Positions 1 through 6,439 of a stretch of DNA of 7,437 nt are shown piece by piece. The DNA comes from Oscillospiraceae bacterium (GTDB lineage Bacteria; Bacillota; Clostridia; Oscillospirales; Ruminococcaceae): positions 1-7,437 of the forward strand of contig JAISVP010000154.1 in assembly GCA_031271475.1 (NCBI GenBank), given 5' to 3'. The notes under the pieces are model-generated. The model made no database searches and had not been told where the DNA came from. It saw nothing but the letters and a program-made list of their open reading frames with translations. The number at the start of each line of letters is the position of its first letter. Positions within the stretch are counted from its first letter, which is position 1. Position numbers and translations under genes: made by a program.

Positions 1-1133
<1,133 letters not shown>

Positions 1134-1203
1134 GCGTTTAATCGCAGTTAAGTAAAGTTTCCGATTTCTAAAAGAATTTTTAGAATTTAACAGAACTAAG
1201 ATA

Positions 1204-1242
1204 AAAAAAGAAGCCGGCGGGAAACCGACCGGTTTCTTTTTT
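1204..1242 (+). terminator. Rho-independent terminator of the collagen-like gene
   Basis: A 14-bp stem (1204-1217 with 1229-1242, one G-T pair) continues into an inner CGG/CCG stem capped by a GAAA tetraloop (1221-1224), with A1228 bulged. The right arm ends in TTTCTTTTTT, giving the U tract. It lies about 70 bases after the stop codon. The A-rich left arm means it could also act on the minus strand. Confidence 0.9.
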
Positions 1243-1355
1243 ATGCCTATTATGTCTTTTTCATAAAAAGCAAAAGAAAAGATGTTATATATCGGTTTGA
1301 CTTTTTATAGACTAAGTGAATTAAAAGCATATAAGATGAAAATAAAACATAAGTA

Positions 1356-1382
1356 ACAAATAAAAATCAGATGCATAAAATA
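1356..1382 (+). promoter_or_regulatory. Possible sigma-K-like promoter upstream of the glycosyltransferase
   Basis: An AC at 1356-1357 is followed after 16 bases by CATAAAATA (1374-1382), which fits the sigma-K pattern AC-N16-CATAnnnTA known from Bacillus. The surroundings are AT-rich, so a chance match is quite possible. It would give a leader of about 300 nt running through repeat copy A before the glycosyltransferase start. Confidence 0.2.
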
Positions 1383-1570
1383 TTAAAGCAGCCCCTGATA
1401 AACTCCTGTGCTTTCAGAGCGTAGGATAAAGGTTAATGTTTTTGCATAAAAACGCAAGCGTTGCTTTATGTTTAGCTTAGCTTTTTGTAAAAATAATGAC
1501 GAATATTTTGTTTGTGCCGCAAATATTACAACTGCATAGCAGTTTATCAGAGACTGTAAAAAACAATATA

Positions 1571-1668
1571 TAGCCGTTTCTAACGACTATGGTCTCGGCT
1601 TTGCCGAGACCCGCACGCAAATGCGTGCGTCGATGAGAACTTCGCTTAGCCTGTTCTCGATCGAAATT
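1571..1668 (+). repeat. Hairpin-rich dispersed repeat, copy A (inverted partner at 5742-5836)
   Basis: This stretch matches the reverse complement of 5742-5836 at roughly 80-85% over about 95 bases by eye, with a few bases of length difference in the middle. It contains hairpin H1 (1571-1578 with 1582-1589, loop TCT, one C-A mismatch), H2 (GGTCTCGGC 1591-1599 with GCCGAGACC 1603-1611, loop TTT) and H3 (CGCACGCA 1612-1619 with TGCGTGCG 1622-1629). A longer imperfect pairing CGATGAGAAC/GTTCTCGATCG spans 1631-1662. H1 and H2 are shared with copy B, H3 is not. No transposase is present, so a MITE- or REP-like noncoding element fits best. It ends just before the glycosyltransferase ribosome-binding site. 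Confidence 0.8.
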
Positions 1669-1689
1669 ACTATAAAAGAGGTACTGCTA

Positions 1690-2670
1690 ATGCAAAATAT
1701 AGTATTGAGTGTCATTATACCGTATTATATGGAAACGAAGGAGGAAATTTCACCTCTTCTCAACAGCTTAAACCTCCAGTTGGGGTTTGATTATTCGACA
1801 GTCGAGTATATTTTAGTCAACGATGGCACCAATAACGTATTCCCCAAAGAGTTTTTGAACAGTTTTGAGAAACTAAACATACGTACTATTTACATGAGCG
1901 AAGACTTGGGACCGGGGTTGGCAAGACAAATGGGAATTGACAATGCACGCGGAGATTATGTTATGTTCTGTGATGCGGACGATGTTATGCAAAACATACA
2001 TGTACTCAGTTGCTTTATAGAGGCAATCGATGTGCATAAACCCGAAGTGATTACCTCAACATGGCTTGGAGAGGTTTATAATCCTGTAACCGGAAAAGCA
2101 ATTTACATTCCATGTGATAATGATATCACATGGGTGTTCGGCAAGGCATTCAGCCGTAAGTTTTTGCAGAAGTATGACATTCGGTTTCACGAGGATCTGC
2201 GATCCCATGAAGATACGTATTTCAATAACTTAGTATACGTTCATTCAAAAGAAACATTTAAACTGCCGATCACAAGCTATGTATGGATATACCGTGAAGA
2301 CAGTCTTACCCGTATGAACAACAAAGCCTACACTTTCGAGTCAATACCGGATTTTATAAAAAGTTTAAGTAAGGTCTGTGAAAAGATTGAGGAAACTTAT
2401 CCGGAACAAATGGAGAGTCTGGTGATACATGTAGTGACGACTATATTCTTCATCATTCATCATAGAGACTGGCTCACTCCGAATAGAAGAGAACTGTTCA
2501 AAAAGACGGAAGACACCTTCTGCAAACTAATGAAACCCTATATTAAATACTACAAGAATGCTCCGGCTGACTTATTCATCCCCATATACAATACGGTGCG
2601 TACCGGACGTTTCATAAATGAGGTTGAGACTGAAACTCTGGGCGACTGGATAAAGCGTTTATCATTATAG
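1690..2670 (+). CDS. Family 2 (GT-A fold) glycosyltransferase
   Basis: A protein of 326 residues with the GT2 order of motifs: the N-terminal strand SVIIPYY (residues 7-13), VNDG (43-46) of the nucleotide-sugar site, GPGLARQMGIDNARGDYV (74-91), and the metal-binding DADD (95-98), followed by a later SHEDTYF acidic motif (about 172-178) in the position of the usual catalytic ED. There is no signal peptide or membrane segment, so it should act in the cytoplasm, moving sugar from a nucleotide sugar to an acceptor. I chose ATG 1690 because AAAGAGG (1675-1681) lies 8 bases upstream and the GT2 fold starts at once. The frame stays open back to ATG 1621, but those 23 codons come from repeat copy A and have no Shine-Dalgarno site. 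The collagen-like gene upstream makes that protein a plausible acceptor, which is inference. The sugar donor cannot be read from the sequence. Confidence 0.88.
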   Translation: MQNIVLSVIIPYYMETKEEISPLLNSLNLQLGFDYSTVEYILVNDGTNNVFPKEFLNSFEKLNIRTIYMSEDLGPGLARQMGIDNARGDYVMFCDADDVMQNIHVLSCFIEAIDVHKPEVITSTWLGEVYNPVTGKAIYIPCDNDITWVFGKAFSRKFLQKYDIRFHEDLRSHEDTYFNNLVYVHSKETFKLPITSYVWIYREDSLTRMNNKAYTFESIPDFIKSLSKVCEKIEETYPEQMESLVIHVVTTIFFIIHHRDWLTPNRRELFKKTEDTFCKLMKPYIKYYKNAPADLFIPIYNTVRTGRFINEVETETLGDWIKRLSL

Positions 2671-2704
2671 CCTATGTATCAGCGTACAGTACGCCGCAAA
2701 TTCC

Positions 2705-2738
2705 GAAAAAGCCTGTCAGAAATCCGGCAGGCTTTTTC
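2705..2738. terminator. Bidirectional terminator between the glycosyltransferase and gapA
   Basis: GAAAAAGCCTG (2705-2715) pairs perfectly with CAGGCTTTTTC (2728-2738), and the stem extends by T2716-G2727 and C2717-G2726 around the loop AGAAATCC. Five T on one side and five A on the other let it terminate both strands. It lies 34 bases after the glycosyltransferase stop and 12 bases beyond the gapA stop, so it serves both convergent genes. Confidence 0.9.
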
Positions 2739-2750
2739 ATCTGGAATTAA

Positions 2751-3764
2751 CTAATTTAATTCTGCAAAGTATTTAATAGTCCTTACCATCTGGCTAGTAT
2801 AAGAATTCTCGTTGTCGTACCAAGCAACAACCTGCACTTGATACAAACCGTCACCGATGTCAGAAACCATCGTCTGTGTTGAGTCAAACAGTGAACCGCA
2901 AGTAATACCGATTACATCAGAGGAAACGATATCGTCTGTGTTGTAACCGAAACTTTCAGACTCAGCTGCTTTCATAGCTGCGTTTATACCTTCTTTAGTC
3001 ACATTTTCACCTTTGACAACAGCAGTAAGAATTGTAGTAGAACCGGTAACAACAGGTACACGCTGTGCGGAACCAATCAATTTTCCGGACAGCTCCGGAA
3101 TAACAAGCCCGATTGCTTTTGCCGCGCCTGTAGAGTTCGGAACGATGTTTGCCGCGGCAGCACGCGCACGTCTTAAGTCGCCTTTTGCATGAGGACCATC
3201 AAGAGTCATCTGGTCGCCTGTGTATGCATGAATTGTAGACATAATACCGCTTTGAATCGGTGCGTAGTCATTAAGCGTCTTAGCCATAGGGGCAAGGCAG
3301 TTTGTCGTACAGGACGCAGCAGAAATAATGGTGTCTTCGGGTGTAAGTGTGTTTTCATTTACACTGAAAACAACAGTCGGCAAATCATTGCCTGCCGGAG
3401 CGGAAATAACAACTTTTTTTGCACCGGCATCAATATGTGCTTGGGATTTCTCCTTTGAAACATAAAAACCGGTGCATTCCAAAACAACATCTACACCAAG
3501 CTCCCCCCAAGGCAAATCTGCAGCATTCCGCTGTGCATAGATTTTAATTGTTTTACCGTCTACAGTAATAGAATCATCAGCCGATGTAACGGTATGTCCG
3601 TCATAACGTCCCTGTGCCGTATCATACTTAAGAAGATGTGCAAGCATCTTAGGATTAGTTAAGTCGTTTACGGCGACAATTTCATACCCCTGAGCTCCGA
3701 ACATTTGCCTGAATGCCAAACGGCCAATGCGCCCAAACCCGTTAATCGCAACTTTTACAGCCAT
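2751..3764 (-). CDS. gapA: Type I glyceraldehyde-3-phosphate dehydrogenase, glycolytic NAD-dependent form
   Basis: A complete 337-residue enzyme of normal family length. It converts glyceraldehyde 3-phosphate, NAD+ and phosphate to 1,3-bisphosphoglycerate and NADH in cytosolic glycolysis, acting as a tetramer. The Rossmann motif NGFGRIGR is at residues 8-15. D34 at the end of the second strand, followed by L35, favours NAD over NADP. The catalytic segment [12 protein letters not shown] carries Cys152, with its partner His179 in [10 protein letters not shown]. The phosphate-site segment DLRRARAAA and the C-terminal WYDNENSY block are intact. The ATG at 3762-3764 is preceded on the minus strand by GGAGGA, 8 bases away. 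The gene stands alone, with its own promoter and a terminator shared with the convergent glycosyltransferase; pgk, tpi and cggR are not next to it. The family call is very safe; the symbol could equally be gap. Confidence 0.97.
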   Translation of the reverse strand: MAVKVAINGFGRIGRLAFRQMFGAQGYEIVAVNDLTNPKMLAHLLKYDTAQGRYDGHTVTSADDSITVDGKTIKIYAQRNAADLPWGELGVDVVLECTGFYVSKEKSQAHIDAGAKKVVISAPAGNDLPTVVFSVNENTLTPEDTIISAASCTTNCLAPMAKTLNDYAPIQSGIMSTIHAYTGDQMTLDGPHAKGDLRRARAAAANIVPNSTGAAKAIGLVIPELSGKLIGSAQRVPVVTGSTTILTAVVKGENVTKEGINAAMKAAESESFGYNTDDIVSSDVIGITCGSLFDSTQTMVSDIGDGLYQVQVVAWYDNENSYTSQMVRTIKYFAELN

Positions 3765-3795
3765 AATAAAATTCCTCCATTTTGGCGGACATACA

Positions 3796-3815
3796 GTAAC
3801 TCATAATTGTGTTAC
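3796..3815 (-). promoter_or_regulatory. Operator-like dyad in the gapA leader
   Basis: GTAAC and GTTAC enclose CA and TG in a 20-bp imperfect palindrome with pattern GTAAC-N-CA-N4-TG-N-GTTAC. It lies between the likely gapA transcription start and the ribosome-binding site, where a bound repressor would block elongation. No regulator can be named from the sequence. Confidence 0.35.
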
Positions 3816-3833
3816 ATCTCCGCATTAATAATT

Positions 3834-3850
3834 ACGGGTAAAATTCCCGT
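3834..3850 (-). promoter_or_regulatory. Hairpin at the extreme 5' end of the gapA transcript
   Basis: ACGGG (3834-3838) and CCCGT (3846-3850) form a 5-bp stem with a 7-base AT-rich loop. From the promoter at 3858-3886, transcription should start about 3851-3852 on the minus strand, so the mRNA would begin almost directly with this stem-loop. Such 5'-terminal hairpins are known to stabilise some bacterial mRNAs. A DNA-binding operator is the alternative reading. Confidence 0.4.
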
Positions 3851-3857
3851 CTACTCC

Positions 3858-3886
3858 ATTATATACCGTTGTTAAAACAAAGTCAA
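3858..3886 (-). promoter_or_regulatory. Sigma-A promoter of gapA
   Basis: Read on the minus strand, TTGACT (3881-3886) and a perfect TATAAT (3858-3863) are separated by exactly 17 bases. The expected start, near 3851, leaves a leader of about 87 nt before the ATG. This near-consensus strength fits a highly expressed glycolytic gene. Confidence 0.9.
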
Positions 3887-3934
3887 GCCTTTTTTGAAAA
3901 AAATTATCTTGAGTTAATAGTATGTTTGGTAAAG

Positions 3935-3980
3935 TTGCACAAAATATTGCGCATAAATTTTGTGATTATTGTGCAATATT
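3935..3980. promoter_or_regulatory. Inverted repeats between the divergent gapA and tRNA promoters
   Basis: TTGCACAA (3935-3942) is the exact reverse complement of TTGTGCAA (3969-3976). A second overlapping match pairs AATATTGCGCA (3943-3953) with TGTGCAATATT (3970-3980) with one mismatch. The block ends 5 bases before the tRNA promoter -35 box and about 50 bases upstream of the gapA -35. It could bind a regulator of either promoter, but chance in AT-rich DNA is not excluded. Confidence 0.35.
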
Positions 3981-3985
3981 ACTTA

Positions 3986-4015
3986 TTGACTTAGCGTAAG
4001 CATCTGTGTTATAAT
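3986..4015 (+). promoter_or_regulatory. Sigma-A promoter of the initiator tRNA gene
   Basis: TTGACT (3986-3991) and TATAAT (4010-4015) are 18 bases apart. Only five bases (AAATG) separate the -10 box from the first base of the mature tRNA at 4021, so the start should fall at or within a base or two of the tRNA 5' end, with essentially no leader. Confidence 0.85.
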
Positions 4016-4020
4016 AAATG

Positions 4021-4097
<77 letters not shown>

Positions 4098-4101
4098 AAG
4101 T

Positions 4102-4136
4102 CAGTAAAACACACGGAGATCCCGTGTGTTTTACTG
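4102..4136 (+). terminator. Perfect 15-bp hairpin after tRNA-fMet, probable terminator
   Basis: The arms at 4102-4116 and 4122-4136 are perfectly complementary around the 5-base loop AGATC, four bases after the tRNA CCA end. The usual trailing U run is absent; four T lie inside the right arm instead. It may end the tRNA transcript or act as a 3' processing signal, and some read-through into trkA is possible. Confidence 0.55.
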
Positions 4137-4274
4137 TATAAGCATAAGGTGTGCACGCTGTATGTATGTTTTAGATACAGATTTTTAATTATAGCTCCCA
4201 AACAATGGTAAAGACATCCGGATCTGATTACGCAAACCCTTAACGACCAGATTGCGTTGGAGAAAGAAGGATTT

Positions 4275-5666
4275 ATGAGAATTATAATAGTCGGATGCGG
4301 AAAAATAGGAGCCGCATTGGCATGGACACTGTCAGAAAAGAAAGACTGCCATGTCACTGTAGTGGATAAAATACCAAATGTTTTGGAAACTTCCGGAGAG
4401 ATTCCCGATGTTATATTTATTGCAGGGAACGGTGTAAATGAGAATATACTCAGACAGGCCGATGCTAAGAACGCGGATTTAATCGTTTGCACAACTAATT
4501 CAGACGAACTTAATATTTTATGCTGCATTATGGCAGAAAGACTTGGTACAAAACATTCAATAGCAAGGGTACGAAATCCTGAGTATATGTTAGAATTCAA
4601 CAGATTGTGGAAAGATCTTGGGATAGATATGGCAATCAATCCTGAATGGCAGACAGCCAGAGTCATTTCAAGGATTTTAAGATACCCTGCAGCTGACGAT
4701 ATAGAAACATTTATTGACGGCAGGGTGGAATTGGTATCATTTAAAATATCCGAATCACCGGAATATTTTATCGGTAAAAGCATTTCCAAAATCTTCAACA
4801 GAAAAATGGGGATTTTGCTTGCATTGGTTCAGCGCGGCGATGCTGTGTCCATTCCTCACGGAGATTTTGTTTTTGAACATGGGGATGTTATTAAGATAAT
4901 GGGCAGAGCATCTAAAATAATGGCTTTCTTTGCACTGCTAAAAAAAATACCGAAATCACAGGATATCATGGTTATAGGCGGCGGCAGGATTACTTATTAT
5001 TTAGCGGAGCTGTTAAACAGGCATACAATTAAAACAAGTATGCGGATTATCGAAAAAGACAGAGACAAATGTGAGAGTCTTTGTGAAACCCTTACTTCAG
5101 CAAATCTTGCGAAACATCTTATGTTTATACATGGCGACGGAACAGACGAGGATTTGCTTGCTGCTGAAAACATAGAGAAAATGGATGCCTTTATTTGCCT
5201 GACAGACAGGGATGAGGAGAACGCAATCATTTCTCTTTATGCTTTGAAGACAGGTGTGAAGAAGGTGATAACAAAAGTTACGCATCTGCACCAGAATATG
5301 ATTAAAAGTCTGATTACAAAACTTGGGAACATTATTGCTCCGCAAGATATTACTAAAGATATAATTTTACGCTATATTGACGGCTTTTCAGGTGTAAGTG
5401 ATCACAGCATCGTGACTGTACATCAGATTTTTTCAAGTGAGTCGGAAACTGTAAATGCTGTGGAATTTAACATAAGCAAGAATGCAAAATGTTTAGGAAC
5501 CCCTATACAAAATCTTAAGATAAACAAAGACGTGTTGTTAGGGTGCATAAGCAGAGGTTCTGAGATTATTATTCCATCCGGTGAGACTGCATTGCAAATC
5601 GGAGACAGGGTGGTCGCTATTTCCAAATTTAAAGAGCTCCGCGAAATAGATGATATAATCACTTAA
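4275..5666 (+). CDS. trkA: Trk/Ktr potassium-uptake regulatory protein TrkA (two RCK modules)
   Basis: A full-length peripheral membrane regulator of a Trk-type K+ channel, 463 residues. The first Rossmann (RCK-N) domain opens with IIIVGCGKIG (residues 3-12) and has D31 at the end of its second strand, as in NAD(H)-binding RCK domains. A TrkA-C domain follows at about 145-215. The second RCK-N starts with IMVIGGGRIT (231-240), where the last motif glycine is Thr, and carries E260; a second TrkA-C domain fills about 375-455. It binds nucleotide and gates the TrkH/KtrB-type pore, whose gene is not in this window. ATG 4275 matches the usual MKIIIVGCG-type start, with AGAAGG 4 bases upstream, a short spacing. 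The frame stays open back to 4212, and TTG 4257 would add six residues. I see no convincing promoter of its own, so read-through from the tRNA promoter is possible. Confidence 0.94.
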   Translation: MRIIIVGCGKIGAALAWTLSEKKDCHVTVVDKIPNVLETSGEIPDVIFIAGNGVNENILRQADAKNADLIVCTTNSDELNILCCIMAERLGTKHSIARVRNPEYMLEFNRLWKDLGIDMAINPEWQTARVISRILRYPAADDIETFIDGRVELVSFKISESPEYFIGKSISKIFNRKMGILLALVQRGDAVSIPHGDFVFEHGDVIKIMGRASKIMAFFALLKKIPKSQDIMVIGGGRITYYLAELLNRHTIKTSMRIIEKDRDKCESLCETLTSANLAKHLMFIHGDGTDEDLLAAENIEKMDAFICLTDRDEENAIISLYALKTGVKKVITKVTHLHQNMIKSLITKLGNIIAPQDITKDIILRYIDGFSGVSDHSIVTVHQIFSSESETVNAVEFNISKNAKCLGTPIQNLKINKDVLLGCISRGSEIIIPSGETALQIGDRVVAISKFKELREIDDIIT

Positions 5667-5741
5667 ATTGCTAAACGGCAAAAACTCAGGTTATGCCATG
5701 AGGAAATTCTGCATCATTTCTAATTCTAACTCATCCATATC

Positions 5742-5836
5742 AATTTCGCCCCGAACGAGCCTAAGCGAAGTCCTCATCGACGTACGTTGCGTGAGGGTCT
5801 CGGCAAAGCCGAGACTATAGCCGTTAGAAACGACTA
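5742..5836 (-). repeat. Hairpin-rich dispersed repeat, copy B (inverted relative to copy A)
   Basis: The reverse complement of this stretch aligns with 1571-1668. The first 41 aligned bases differ at only three positions, and the block TCGATGAGRACTTCGCTTAG is shared. H1 (5818-5825 with 5829-5836) and H2 (GTCTCGGC/GCCGAGAC, 5798-5815) are conserved; H3 is degenerate. Two of those three differences hit the same H1 pair, which is C-A in copy A and U-G in copy B. It lies between the trkA stop and the terminator at 5836-5864, so it is probably transcribed as antisense-oriented trkA 3' UTR. Confidence 0.8.
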
Positions 5837-5864
5837 AAACTGCCGTTGATAAAACGGCAGTTTT
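5836..5864. terminator. Bidirectional terminator between trkA and the thiamine genes
   Basis: AAAACTGCCGTT (5836-5847) pairs perfectly with AACGGCAGTTTT (5853-5864) around a GATAA loop. T5861-T5865 give the U run on the plus strand, and the AAAA arm gives one on the minus strand. It touches the stop codon of the TenI-like gene (5864-5866) and lies 170 bases after trkA, so it ends both transcripts. Confidence 0.9.
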
Positions 5865-6430
5865 TACTTTTTAAGTAATTCAAACTTTGCCCGGTACGCA
5901 AAGCCGTATGCCCCTGCATTTATTACCGCAGAAGCATTTGCATCCGTAATGCCGCCAACGGCAAATACCGGAATTTCCACGCTGCTGCATATATCAGTCA
6001 AGTATTGCAGTCCTTTAGGCGGAATGTCCTTTTTGCAGTCGGTAGTAAAGATATGTCCCGCAATAAGGTAATCTGGCGGACGGTTCATATTGGAAACCTT
6101 AACAGCTTCCTCGGTGCTGTGTACGGAAACCCCAATTTCTTTAAAGTCCGGAAAACCGGAATTCTTAAATTTAAGAAAAACTTCATACGGCAGTTGTAAA
6201 TGTTTTATACTGAGTTCCATTCCCGCCTGTATAAAGGTATTGATTACTAAGGGAATGCCAAAATTCTCACAAATTTGCTTGCATTCCCTTGCAAGTTCTA
6301 AATATTCACGGTACGGCAGGTCTTTCTCCCGTAAAATTATACGGTACGGTCTTGTTCCGGCAATTGTCTTAAAAGCCGCAAAAAAATCATTGCCATACAG
6401 TTCGCGTGCGGTTATTGCAATCTTTTTCAT
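5864..6430 (-). CDS. tenI: TenI-like thiazole tautomerase (ThiE/TenI superfamily)
   Basis: A 188-residue TIM-barrel protein of the ThiE/TenI superfamily. ILREKDLPYREYLELA (32-47), HLQLP (77-81), GVSVHSTEEA (100-109), GHIFTTDCKKD (125-135) and IPVFAVGGIT (153-162) follow the family order. The details match Bacillus subtilis TenI (QLP, VHS-EEA, GH-F-TDCKK) rather than thiamine phosphate synthase: the metal-binding INDD of ThiE is INTF here (63-66), and HLG-DD is replaced by HLQLP. His126 corresponds to the TenI catalytic histidine in GHVFETDCKK. TenI converts the ThiG thiazole phosphate product to its aromatic tautomer for thiamine synthesis. The start lies 9 bases after the thiH stop, with a modest AGGCGG site overlapping that stop, so the two are surely cotranscribed and probably coupled. 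A residual ThiE activity cannot be excluded from sequence. Confidence 0.78.
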   Translation of the reverse strand: MKKIAITARELYGNDFFAAFKTIAGTRPYRIILREKDLPYREYLELARECKQICENFGIPLVINTFIQAGMELSIKHLQLPYEVFLKFKNSGFPDFKEIGVSVHSTEEAVKVSNMNRPPDYLIAGHIFTTDCKKDIPPKGLQYLTDICSSVEIPVFAVGGITDANASAVINAGAYGFAYRAKFELLKK

Positions 6431-6439
6431 TGTGTCCGC

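Larger units (their letters stand above)
1134..1689. other. Gene-free AT-rich intergenic region with several hairpins
   Basis: No credible coding frame lies here. From left to right it holds a perfect 8-bp AT-rich hairpin (1166-1173 with 1178-1185), the terminator at 1204-1242, an AT-rich stretch with a possible sporulation-type promoter (1356-1382), a loose inverted repeat AAAGCA/TGCTTT (1385-1390 with 1409-1414), an imperfect hairpin CATAAA...TTTATG around 1446-1471, a 6-bp hairpin AACTGC/GCAGTT (1530-1544), and repeat copy A (1571-1668). I recognise no riboswitch class. Confidence 0.6.

Noticed and set aside
1297..1326. Sigma-A promoter with TTGACT at 1297-1302
   Set aside because: No acceptable -10 box appears at 16-18 bases; the candidates ATTAAA and TTAAAA are weak and expected in AT-rich DNA.
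4158..4180. CTGTAT/ATACAG inverted repeat followed by ATTTTT, as a terminator before trkA
   Set aside because: The stem has only six mostly A-T pairs with an 11-base loop, too weak to call.
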